Source: RPQJ01 sp963793005
GTDB lineage: Bacteria; Pseudomonadota; Gammaproteobacteria; Steroidobacterales; Steroidobacteraceae
DNA: 64,000 bases
Reading direction: 5' to 3'
Assembly: GCA_963793005.1 (NCBI GenBank)
Contig: CAWBYP010000002.1
Span: forward strand, 2,170,001 to 2,234,000
Position 1 is the stretch's first letter. Every line of letters starts with the position of its first letter. A program made the position numbers and the translations under genes. This document shows, piece by piece, positions 53,837 to 63,069 of this stretch. Under the pieces are notes generated by a model that was not told where the DNA came from, did no database searches, and saw only the letters and a list, made by a program, of their open reading frames with translations.

Positions 53837-54826
53837 TCAGGCGGCCTCGGCTTCCTGCTGCGCGTCGAAGAATGCACGCACCGCGTCGAGCTGACGCTCC
53901 GCCGAGTCCACCTGCATGATGGACTGCCTGAACGCCTGCGCGTGCGGACGCTCACGGCAATACCAGCCGATGTGCTTGCGCGCGATCCTGACCCCCGCCT
54001 CTACGCCGTAGAAAGCGTACAAATCGCGCAAGTGGACGGCGATGATATCACGCGTCTCCGCGGCGGAAGGCTCGGCAGGCACGGGATTTCCCGCAAGCAG
54101 CGCCTCGATTTCGCGGAATATCCATGGCCGGCCCTGGGCCGCCCGCCCGATCATCACGCCGTCCACGCCGGTCCTGCGAATGACTTCGGCGGCTTTGCTG
54201 CCCGAGTCGATGTCGCCGTTGGCGATCACCGGTATGCGCACCGCCTGCTTGATCGCAGCGACCGTTTCGTATTCGGCCTGGCCCTCGAACCGGCAGGCAC
54301 GACTGCGGCCGTGGACCGCCAGTGCCTGCACGCCTGCGGACTCCGCGATACGCGCGACGGCGACGCCGTTCGACCGCTCGCGACTCCAGCCGGTGCGGAT
54401 CTTCAGGGTAACGGGGACATTCACGGCCCGCACCGTCGCATCCAGGATCGCAGCGACCAGCGCTTCGTCGCGCAGCAGCGCCGATCCCGCGTCGCGGTTG
54501 CAGACTTTCTTCGCGGGGCAGCCCATGTTGATGTCGATGATCTGCGCCCCGGCGTCCACGTTGCGCCGCGCCGCGTCCGCCATCTCACCCGGGTCGCCGC
54601 CCGCAATCTGCACGACTCGTGGTTCAGCCTCGCCGGAATGGTCGCGCCGCCTGCGCGACTCCTTCGTACCCCACAGCCTGGGGTCGGCAGAGAGCATCTC
54701 GCCTGCCGTGAGCGCCGCACCGAGGCGTCGGCACAGCTTGCGGAAGGGCAGGTCCGTGACTCCTGCCATCGGGGCGAGAAGGCTGCGGCCGCCCAGCCGG
54801 TATGGGCCAATGATGATTTCGCCCAT
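53837..54826 (-). CDS. dusB: tRNA-dihydrouridine synthase B
   Basis: This 329-residue flavoenzyme has a TIM barrel beginning IGPYRLGGRSLLAPMAGVTDLPFRKLC. The catalytic segment NMGCPAKKVCNRDAGSALL includes the active Cys. VHGRSRACRFEGQAEY, IPVIANGDI and MIGRAAQGRPW bind FMN. DusB reduces uridines in the tRNA D-loop. It is upstream of fis in the same orientation, as in most Gammaproteobacteria. Confidence 0.95.
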   Translation of the reverse strand: MGEIIIGPYRLGGRSLLAPMAGVTDLPFRKLCRRLGAALTAGEMLSADPRLWGTKESRRRRDHSGEAEPRVVQIAGGDPGEMADAARRNVDAGAQIIDINMGCPAKKVCNRDAGSALLRDEALVAAILDATVRAVNVPVTLKIRTGWSRERSNGVAVARIAESAGVQALAVHGRSRACRFEGQAEYETVAAIKQAVRIPVIANGDIDSGSKAAEVIRRTGVDGVMIGRAAQGRPWIFREIEALLAGNPVPAEPSAAETRDIIAVHLRDLYAFYGVEAGVRIARKHIGWYCRERPHAQAFRQSIMQVDSAERQLDAVRAFFDAQQEAEAA

Positions 54827-54829
54827 GGT

Positions 54830-56041
54830 TCAGTTCGCTTCGCGGGCGCAGCGGAGGATCGTGGCCGATTCGCGCAGGCAGATGTCGAGCTGGTAGCCGA
54901 CGGCATCCCGGCCCGGATCGACGAGCAGCAGCTCGGCTTCCGCACTGGCGCCGGGGCCGAGCATCCGCGAGGCCTCCGAAGCGTCCTTCAGGTATTCCGC
55001 GGGTTCGAAGTCGCGCACGGCGATTGCATCGCCGAAGCGGTTGTCGAGTTCGAGGCGCAGGATCGGGTGCGGCTGGGCGAAGGACGCACGATTCGTCAGG
55101 CTCGCGCGCACTGCAAGCTGGCCGCTGGCGTCCGGTGCGCTGCCGCTGCCCCATTGCCGCAATTCAAATGCCGCCAGGTCCCAGTTGGGGGACAAGGGAC
55201 GGCCGATTCGAGAGTAGACGTCCTTTAGCACCGGCCCGATCTGCGGGTGCCTCACCAGGTCCTGCCTGAAATAGTGCGTAAGTTGTGCCAGCAGGACGAG
55301 GACGAGCAGCAGGCCGCCGATCGACCACGCGATCGACGAGCGGCGCGGGTGTGCTCGTGATCTCCCGCCCTCGAGGGCGGCGGCCAGCGAGGCTTCGGAG
55401 TCCGGATCGTCGGCCGACATGACCGGGGGTTCCGTCACGGCCACTTCGTCGGCTGTCACCACCGGGCCGATGTCGGTCGCAAACATTGCGTCGGGCGGCG
55501 AGGCCGCGTCTTCTTCTTCGGGATAGGCCGAATCCGGGACCTCGGCCAGTACTTCGAATTCGTCCGTCGGGCTGTTGTCCGACGTAACCTCGTACACATC
55601 GCTGTCGATGCCGAGTATGTCCTCGACGCTGATGCCCTCGCCCTCGAGGGTAATGTCTTCAAACGACCGGCTCTCGATGTCGACGATGATTGGCGGCTCG
55701 GCTGCAAAATCGTCAACGTCCCCGGCCGCCGACCCCCGCCCGCTCGCTCCAGGGCGATTCGCCCAGTCGGACGGGTCTACGAAAACGGACTCGATGTCGC
55801 TCGATGTGAAGTGAAACTCGACGCCGGAAACACGCTCGGGGTGCGCCGTATGCACGTCGAGTTCGGACGGCGAGGGGTCGAGCATCACCTTGCCGAGCGG
55901 CGGCGGCAGGGAATCGCTCAGCCACGTGAGCGCGTTGAACGCACTGCCGCAGCGCCCGCAGCGCACCGTGCCGCTGGCCGCGCGCAGGTCGTCGGCGCCG
56001 ACGCGGAAGCGCGCAAGGCATTCAGGACATTGCGAGTACAT
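54830..56041 (-). CDS. Zinc-ribbon and DUF3426 membrane protein
   Basis: This 403-residue protein has an N-terminal MJ0042-type zinc ribbon with two CxxC pairs (SQCPECLARFRV; TVRCGRCGSAFNA). A long acidic disordered middle (residues ~50-250, rich in Asp, Glu, Ser and Pro) is followed by one membrane span (SSIAWSIGGLLLVLVLLAQL) and a C-terminal DUF3426 domain (RPLSPNWDLAAFELRQWG; VRASLTNRASFAQPHP). The function is unknown, but the gene regularly sits between prmA and dusB, as here. ATG 56041 begins at the zinc ribbon. Confidence 0.9.
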   Translation of the reverse strand: MYSQCPECLARFRVGADDLRAASGTVRCGRCGSAFNALTWLSDSLPPPLGKVMLDPSPSELDVHTAHPERVSGVEFHFTSSDIESVFVDPSDWANRPGASGRGSAAGDVDDFAAEPPIIVDIESRSFEDITLEGEGISVEDILGIDSDVYEVTSDNSPTDEFEVLAEVPDSAYPEEEDAASPPDAMFATDIGPVVTADEVAVTEPPVMSADDPDSEASLAAALEGGRSRAHPRRSSIAWSIGGLLLVLVLLAQLTHYFRQDLVRHPQIGPVLKDVYSRIGRPLSPNWDLAAFELRQWGSGSAPDASGQLAVRASLTNRASFAQPHPILRLELDNRFGDAIAVRDFEPAEYLKDASEASRMLGPGASAEAELLLVDPGRDAVGYQLDICLRESATILRCAREAN

Positions 56042-56058
56042 ATGTGGCCGTGGTCTCT

Positions 56059-56937
56059 TTACGGTTCGCGCCGTTGTCCGCCGATCAGGCCCCAACCGTC
56101 GCGGGTCCTGGCGAGTGTGATATCAAACCACGGCCGGTAAGCGGCTGTCACGGCGTCGACCTGCTCGGCCAGCACGCCGGAAAGCGCCAGTTCGCCGCCT
56201 GCCCGGATCGCTGCCGCGAGCCTTGGCGCCAGTTCGACAAGTGGCCCGGCGAGGATATTTGCCACCAGCACGTCCGCCGACGCCCCGGGCAGCGTCGGTT
56301 CGCCGGTCGCGGTCAGCTCGGGGCCGATGCCGTTGCGCGCGGCGTTTTCCCGTGTCGCGATCAACGCCTGCGGGTCGATATCCACGGCAAGGGCGGAGGA
56401 TGCGCCCAGTTTCAACGCGGCGATTGCCAGGATTCCGCTACCGCACCCGTAGTCCACCACTGTCTGGCCGCGCAGGTCCCGGCCGTCGAGCCACTCCAGG
56501 CACATCGCAGTGGTGGGGTGCGTGCCGGTGCCGAAGGCGAGCCCGGGATCGAGTTCGACCCGCACCGCATCGATTTCGCCCGCAGGCTGCCCGCCCGGGC
56601 AGACCCAGAGCCGGCGGCCGAAGCGCATGGGGTGGAAATCCTTGAGCCATTCCCGCTCCCACGCCTTGTCCTCGACGCTGGTCGCTCGCGGCCGCGGGGC
56701 AAGGGGAAATTTCAACGCAAGGGCGTCGGCGATCGCGTTCGCGTCTGCCTCGCCGTTGAAAAGCGCATGCAGGCGAATCGTCGGCCACAGTGGCGTCTCG
56801 CCGGGCGCAGGCTCGAGGACCGGATCATCTGCCGCGTCTTCCAGCGTCACGGAGGTCGCACCGAGTTCGATCAGCTCGTCCTCGAGCGGCACGGGATCCG
56901 ATCCTCCGATGTCGAATGTGAGTTGCAGGAATGGCAT
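56059..56937 (-). CDS. prmA: Ribosomal protein L11 methyltransferase
   Basis: This 292-residue SAM enzyme trimethylates L11. The N-terminal L11-binding domain (PFLQLTFDIGG; ELIELGATSVTLEDA) is joined to the catalytic domain with LAFGTGTHPTTAMCLEWL, VVDYGCGSGILAIAALKLGA and VANILAGPLVELAP. The length equals E. coli PrmA (293). ATG 56937 is supported by homology; a longer frame upstream overlaps the divergent membrane protein gene. Confidence 0.95.
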   Translation of the reverse strand: MPFLQLTFDIGGSDPVPLEDELIELGATSVTLEDAADDPVLEPAPGETPLWPTIRLHALFNGEADANAIADALALKFPLAPRPRATSVEDKAWEREWLKDFHPMRFGRRLWVCPGGQPAGEIDAVRVELDPGLAFGTGTHPTTAMCLEWLDGRDLRGQTVVDYGCGSGILAIAALKLGASSALAVDIDPQALIATRENAARNGIGPELTATGEPTLPGASADVLVANILAGPLVELAPRLAAAIRAGGELALSGVLAEQVDAVTAAYRPWFDITLARTRDGWGLIGGQRREP

Positions 56938-57113
56938 TCGGGCGGACTGCGGGTGTACCGGTTGGGGGGCATCCAGGGTGCTCCGGGCGCTCAGGGTAAA
57001 CGAGGCGGGCTCACTGCGGATGCCGGAATGTGCTTCCCCCTCGTTCGGGGTAGGTGCTAATGCGGTTGATCGTCTGGCATAACATACGAAAGCAGAGACG
57101 CGGGGGGATCTCG

Positions 57114-57530
57114 ATGAGCAGTTCCACGTTCGGTGGTGCCCGGCCAGCATCGGTCTGGGTGTTCAGCATGCTGCTGGCAGCGAGCTGCATATTCATGGCC
57201 TTGCTCGGCTGGTCGGCCAGTGCCTACTACGTTTCGGCCATGTGCCTGGCGTTGCTGGCTTTCCTGCTGTGGTCGGGTCGTGCAGGCGGGCTGTTCAAGT
57301 GGCTGCTGGTGCTGAACCAGGTGGCCGGCCTGGTGTTGATCCTGGTGCTGTGGCTGGGTGACCGCATCGGCCTTGGCCACGCCAAGCTCGATATTTCCGG
57401 TGTCGCCCTGATCGTGAACCTGCTGTGCGGCGGGCCGCTGGCAGCCGTCCTCGGAGCACTCATATTGCCCGGGTTACGCAGGGGCAGGCGCTTGTTTGAC
57501 TGGTTCGGCGCGCGACCGGCATGGAGGTGA
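57114..57530 (+). CDS. Small membrane protein of unknown function
   Basis: This 138-residue protein has four predicted membrane spans (SVWVFSMLLAASCIFMALLGW, AYYVSAMCLALLAFLLW, WLLVLNQVAGLVLILVLWLG and LIVNLLCGGPLAAVLGALIL, each quoted approximately) and a short basic tail. No family is recognised. ATG 57114 follows a GGGGGG run. Its stop is 5 nt before the ATG of the propeller gene, so the two are co-transcribed and probably related in function. It lies in a plus-strand insert between prmA and accC. Confidence 0.72.
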   Translation: MSSSTFGGARPASVWVFSMLLAASCIFMALLGWSASAYYVSAMCLALLAFLLWSGRAGGLFKWLLVLNQVAGLVLILVLWLGDRIGLGHAKLDISGVALIVNLLCGGPLAAVLGALILPGLRRGRRLFDWFGARPAWR

Positions 57531-57535
57531 GGGCG

Positions 57536-59356
57536 ATGAACCGAATACACCCCGCTTTCCTTTTCCTGGGCGCGCTGCTGTCCGCCGGATCTGCTTCAAG
57601 TGCCGCAGCCGCTTCGTTCACAGGCACCGTGACACTGCCGGACGGACGACCCGCATTCGGTGCCATGGTCAGCGTGTTCAATGCCGAGCATACGCAGAAG
57701 CAGACCGTCTACACGGCCGAGGATGGCAGCTATGCGATCGTGACGCCGTACGAGGGCAGCCTCACGCTGCGCGCACGACTCGCCAACTACGATGACGTCA
57801 CCAGCAACGTTGATGCGGCAGCAGATGCGACGACCCGTTCGGACCTGGTGCTCGCCGCTTTCGCCGACGCTCATTCAGCTTCCGACGCGCTTTCTGCCTC
57901 GGCGCACAACGCGGTGCTGCCCTGGCAGCGCGCCGACGACCGTCACGTATTCGTGAGCCAGTGCAACTATTGCCACCAGGTCGGAAACTCCACGACGCGT
58001 GCGCCGCGCAGCCACGACGCGTGGATGGACACGATCCTGAGGATGGAAGGCTACTTAGCGATGGTGACCCGGGTGCAGGCGAACCACATCGCGACCGCGA
58101 TGGAGAAAGGCTTCGACGGCCAGCCGGTCGCAGCGACGCAGGATTACGGTGCGACGGCCGACCTGGCCCGCGCCAAGATCGAGGAATGGAACGTCGGCGA
58201 CGGCTTCTCGTTCATCCACGACATGGACGTGGCCGCGGATGGCAAGTTCTACGGCACCGACGAGGGCCACGACAAGCTCTGGGTGCTGGATCCCGCGATC
58301 GGTGAGATCGAGGCGATCGATCTCCCGCCGAGCGGCCTGCCGCGCGGCGGCCTGTTCTCGGGAATGCATCTCGCAATTGGAATCTTCAGCGGCAGCCACG
58401 GCCCTCACAGCATGGCCCAGACGACGGACGGCCGGATCTGGATCACGAACGCGCTGTCCTCGACGCTGATGTCGTTCGACCCGGCGACGAAGCAGTTCCA
58501 GACCTATGACGTGCCGGACGACGCGCTGTATCCGCACACTGTGCGCGTCGACAAGGACGACATCGTCTGGTTCACGATCGTCGCGTCGAACCAGATCGGC
58601 CGCTTCGACCCGAAGACGGAACAGATGACCGTGATGAGCCTGCCGTCCAACGGATTCTTCCGCTGGGTCTCGGACATGCTGTTTCCGACGCTGCTGCGGA
58701 TCTCCTCGTGGTTCCCGGACAAGGTGCTGCTGCTCGACTTCTCCCATCACCGGTTCCTCGGTTACACGGTGCTCGCGTTTCCGTACGGTATCGACGTCAA
58801 TCCGAAGGACGGCAGCGTCTGGTACGCGAAGCTCTACGCGAACCGGATCGGGCGCATCGACCCGAAGACCCTGGAGATCACCGAGTACGAGACGCCGATG
58901 AGCGGTCCGCGCCGACCGCGATTCGACGCCGACGGCATCTTCTGGATACCGTCGTTCGACGAAGGCGCGCTGATGCGCTTCGACCCCACCACCGGCAGCT
59001 TCGAGACCTACAAGATCCCCGGCGTGGCGCCCGGTGAGTACGAGACGCCGTATGCGCTGAACGTCTATCGGCCGACCGGCGAAGTGTGGATGGCCGCCAA
59101 CAACTCCGACCGTGTGATCCGCTTCACGCCTGCGACGAAGACGTTCCAGAGTTACCCGAGCCCGACGCGTGTGACAGTGCTCCGCGACTTCTCGTTCACC
59201 AGTGATGGCCGCGTGTGCTCGTCGCAGTCGAACCTGCCTGCCTATGCGATCGAGGGTGGGGTGCCGAGTTATCTCTGCATCGACCCGGCCGGCGGCGAGC
59301 GTGATCGCGCGGCGCTGGCGGCAGCTGCGGCGGCGCCGGCGCCGGCGGCTCAATAG
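57536..59356 (+). CDS. Secreted Vgb-like beta-propeller protein with carboxypeptidase-regulatory-like domain and a CxxCH haem motif
   Basis: This 606-residue protein has a signal peptide (FLGALLSAGSASSAAA). A beta-sandwich of the carboxypeptidase-regulatory type follows (FTGTVTLPDGRPAFGAMVSV; EDGSYAIVTPYEGSLTLRA). A CNYCH motif at residues 143-147 is a potential c-type haem site. A propeller resembling virginiamycin B lyase/SMP-30 proteins comes last, with repeated blades IGRFDPKTEQ, IGRIDPKTLEI, LMRFDPTTGSF and VIRFTPATKTF. It is probably a periplasmic oxidoreductase or ligand-binding protein; lyase activity is not implied. GGAGGTGAGGGCG before ATG 57536 decides the start. Confidence 0.85.
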   Translation: MNRIHPAFLFLGALLSAGSASSAAAASFTGTVTLPDGRPAFGAMVSVFNAEHTQKQTVYTAEDGSYAIVTPYEGSLTLRARLANYDDVTSNVDAAADATTRSDLVLAAFADAHSASDALSASAHNAVLPWQRADDRHVFVSQCNYCHQVGNSTTRAPRSHDAWMDTILRMEGYLAMVTRVQANHIATAMEKGFDGQPVAATQDYGATADLARAKIEEWNVGDGFSFIHDMDVAADGKFYGTDEGHDKLWVLDPAIGEIEAIDLPPSGLPRGGLFSGMHLAIGIFSGSHGPHSMAQTTDGRIWITNALSSTLMSFDPATKQFQTYDVPDDALYPHTVRVDKDDIVWFTIVASNQIGRFDPKTEQMTVMSLPSNGFFRWVSDMLFPTLLRISSWFPDKVLLLDFSHHRFLGYTVLAFPYGIDVNPKDGSVWYAKLYANRIGRIDPKTLEITEYETPMSGPRRPRFDADGIFWIPSFDEGALMRFDPTTGSFETYKIPGVAPGEYETPYALNVYRPTGEVWMAANNSDRVIRFTPATKTFQSYPSPTRVTVLRDFSFTSDGRVCSSQSNLPAYAIEGGVPSYLCIDPAGGERDRAALAAAAAAPAPAAQ

Positions 59357-59903
59357 CCGGTGTTGGGGCGTCCGTTCGGGTGCTGTCCGGCTTCGCTCGG
59401 AGATAGGCTCGCCGGATAGCACCCGACCGGACGCTGGACTGGCTCACGTAGCCGACCACTCATGCGCGACAGGCATCGCGTCCGCCCGCGTGCTACCCCG
59501 GCTCGCGAAGACGACATGCTCGCCGGAATAGCACCCGGTCGAACGCTTGGCTGGTTCAGGTAGCTGAGCGCGGTGGCCGGCAACGTGGGCCCGCGCTCGA
59601 CAGGCAGTGCCTTAACTGTCGCCGGGGCGGTGAGCGGCGATCCCTAGGGCAGGCAAGGGTTTGTCCAGGCGAGCCTATCTCCGAGCGAAGCCGGACAAAC
59701 CCTTGCCTGCCCGATCGCCGCCTACACAGTCGCCGCTATGCAGCCGCCGTCAGCGCAAAACCGGCTCTCGATCGCCGCCCAGCGCAAAGGTGGGGCTCCC
59801 CGATCGCCGCCTATGCAGCCGCCGGCTCCCCGATCGCCGCCAACGCAGTCGCCGTCAGCGCAAGCTCGACTCTCGATCGTCGCCTGCGGGCGCGACCGCG
59901 CGG
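59357..59903. repeat. Non-coding repeat tract between the propeller gene and accC
   Basis: No gene is seen in these 547 nt. Two imperfect direct repeats about 110 nt apart (from 59372 and 59482) share the order ...GTGCT...CTCGCCGGA.TAGCACCCG. A 27-nt piece at 59387-59413 recurs as a perfect inverted copy at 59668-59694. That copy forms the loop of a hairpin with a perfect 20-bp stem (59647-59666 with 59693-59712, starting GGGCAGGCAAGGG). Five copies of GATCGCCGCC or a one-base variant follow at 59713, 59770, 59802, 59832 and 59875. This resembles REP/BIME-like mosaics. Confidence 0.85.
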
Positions 59904-61246
<1,343 letters not shown>

Positions 61247-61247
<1 letters not shown>

Positions 61248-61711
61248 CACTCGATCACGAACAGCGGCTGGTCGAATTCCACGGGGTCGCCGTTCTTCAC
61301 GAGGATGGATACGACGCGGCCGGCCTTGTCGGACTCGATCTGGTTCATCATCTTCATCGCCTCGATGATGCAGAGCACGTCACCCGGCTTCACTTCGCTG
61401 CCGAGTTCGACGAACGGCTTCGCGCCCGGGGCGGATGACGCGTAGAACGTACCGACCATCGGTGCGGTCACCGAGTGGTCGGGAGCGGGCGTGGCCTTGG
61501 TGGCCGCGGCATGACCCCCTGCCGCCGGCGCCGCTGCACCGTGGGCCGCGGCGACGACGGGCGCCGCATAGGTGACTGGTGCCTGCATGGCGATCGATCC
61601 GGTCGGGTGACGGCTGATTCGGACCGATTCCTCGCCTTCCTTGATCTCGATTTCCGAGATGCCCGATTCCTCGAGCAGCTCGATCAGTTTCTTGACCTTG
61701 CGAATGTCCAT
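61247..61711 (-). CDS. accB: Acetyl-CoA carboxylase biotin carboxyl carrier protein
   Basis: This 154-residue protein has an N-terminal helical region (RKVKKLIELLEESGISEIEI), an Ala/Pro/His-rich flexible linker at residues 45-80, and the C-terminal biotinyl domain with EAMKMMN, where Lys120 is the biotin site. PMVGTFY and the thumb region are present. It lies 26 nt downstream of aroQ and is coupled to accC. Confidence 0.96.
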
Positions 61712-61737
61712 GCGGGATTCCCCTGGATCTGTGTCTG

Positions 61738-62196
61738 TCAGGCTTGTCCGCGCGGACGGGCGGCGAGGTACTCGGACGCCGCGCGCAGGGCAAGTTCGTA
61801 GCCGACAGCGCCGAGGCCCGTGATCGAGCCGACCGCGATGTCTGAGAAATAGGACTGGTGCCGGAAGGCTTCCCGGGCATGAACGTTGCTCAGGTGCACC
61901 TCGATGAACGGGATCTTCACCGCGAGCAGCGCGTCTCGCAGCGCAACGCTGGTATGGGTAAAGCCGGCAGGGTTGAACACGATGAACGCCACATGGCTTG
62001 CGGGTGCCTCGTGGATCCGTGCGATCAGTTCCGACTCCGAGTTGCTCTGGAACGCGGTCAGGTGGTGTCCCGCCTCGGCGGCGAGGTGCACCGCGCGTTC
62101 GTGAACCTGCTCGAGCGTGACTTTCCCGTAGAGGCCGGGTTCGCGGGCGCCAAGCAGGTTCAGGTTCGGCCCGTTGAGCAGCAGAATATGTGACAT
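61738..62196 (-). CDS. aroQ: Type II 3-dehydroquinate dehydratase
   Basis: This 152-residue enzyme of the shikimate pathway has the start LLLNGPNLNLLGAREPGLYG (catalytic Tyr loop), the QSNSESELIARIHEA segment, FNPAGFTHTSVALRDAL, and IEVHLSNVHAREAFRHQS with the catalytic His. It forms dodecamers. ATG 62196 is preceded by GGAGG on the minus strand a few bases upstream. It heads the aroQ-accB-accC operon. Confidence 0.95.
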   Translation of the reverse strand: MSHILLLNGPNLNLLGAREPGLYGKVTLEQVHERAVHLAAEAGHHLTAFQSNSESELIARIHEAPASHVAFIVFNPAGFTHTSVALRDALLAVKIPFIEVHLSNVHAREAFRHQSYFSDIAVGSITGLGAVGYELALRAASEYLAARPRGQA

Positions 62197-62296
62197 TGGA
62201 GGTGCCGATTCCCCGGAGAAGGCCGCAATTTTAACGCCAATCAACGCACGATTGCGCATTTCCCCTCATTTTGGGGGGCTATCGTGCAGGGTGGCT

Positions 62297-62379
62297 CCCA
62301 GGGCACCCAGGCCGGTCTGGGCCTCAGGCTCGGGCGAGGGGTACCGACCTGGCAGGGCGCTCGTCCCTGGGTGCCCTGG
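62297..62379. repeat. Inverted repeat between tlpA and aroQ
   Basis: CCAGGGCACCCAGG at 62298-62311 pairs perfectly with CCTGGGTGCCCTGG at 62366-62379 around a 54-nt G-rich loop. The element lies just past the stop of the TlpA gene on the minus strand; no T-run follows, so classical terminator function is uncertain. Confidence 0.7.
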
Positions 62380-62394
62380 CCTCTGGCGTGGGGG

Positions 62395-63069
62395 TCAGCT
62401 TTCGCTGACGCCCTCGGCCTTCAGTCGGTCGATGCCGGCGGTGATCTCCGACCTGGCCTGGTCGGGGGACACCACACCGCTGTTGACCCGTTCAATGGCG
62501 CCGAGAATGACCTCGGCCTGCGGCCTCGTCAACTCGCCGACGTGGCAGGCGATGACCCGGCCCTGGCTGTCCGAGAACACCGTGAATGGAAACCCGACAA
62601 TTTCGACGCCGAAGGCCGCCGCTGCGTCCAGGGCTTCCTGTTCGCCGATCAGCAGCGGGTACTTGATGCCAGACTTTTCGGCGTAGGCGATGACCTTGTC
62701 GCGGTAGTCCGCCGCGATGCCGATCACCTGGAAGCCGGCGGGCCCGTACTGCTGCTGCAGCTCGCCGAGCAGCGGGATCTCGCGCCGGCAGGGCGCGCAC
62801 CAGGTGGCCCAGAAGTTCACGACCAGCGACTTGCCCTGCCAGTCGGCCAGCGAGCGCATCGCTCCGTCCCGGTCGGCGAGCTGGAACTCGGGTACCCGCT
62901 CGGCAAGTACCGCGGGTTGTGGCTCGGTCGAGCCGGGCGCGGCGGGCTGCGATTCCGCCGGCGCCGACGTGGCCATCGGCAGCTGCGCACGCTTCTCGAA
63001 TGCCAGGTAGGCGACCGCACCGGCGGCCGCAGTGCCGATCACCAGCGCGGCAATCGCCAGCCGATTCAT
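62395..63069 (-). CDS. TlpA-family periplasmic thiol-disulfide reductase
   Basis: This 224-residue protein has an N-terminal signal anchor (LAIAALVIGTAAAGAVAYLAF) and a thioredoxin-fold domain with NFWATWCAPCRREIPLL (CxxC active site) and the cis-Pro loop VGFPFTVF. It reduces disulfides on periplasmic targets, such as apocytochrome c. Its ATG overlaps the stop of the dsbD gene (ATGA), so DsbD is the likely electron donor. Confidence 0.92.
   Translation of the reverse strand: MNRLAIAALVIGTAAAGAVAYLAFEKRAQLPMATSAPAESQPAAPGSTEPQPAVLAERVPEFQLADRDGAMRSLADWQGKSLVVNFWATWCAPCRREIPLLGELQQQYGPAGFQVIGIAADYRDKVIAYAEKSGIKYPLLIGEQEALDAAAAFGVEIVGFPFTVFSDSQGRVIACHVGELTRPQAEVILGAIERVNSGVVSPDQARSEITAGIDRLKAEGVSES

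Noticed and set aside
59357..59903. CRISPR array
   Set aside because: Repeats are few, imperfect, of different kinds and include inverted copies; spacing is irregular and no cas genes are present.
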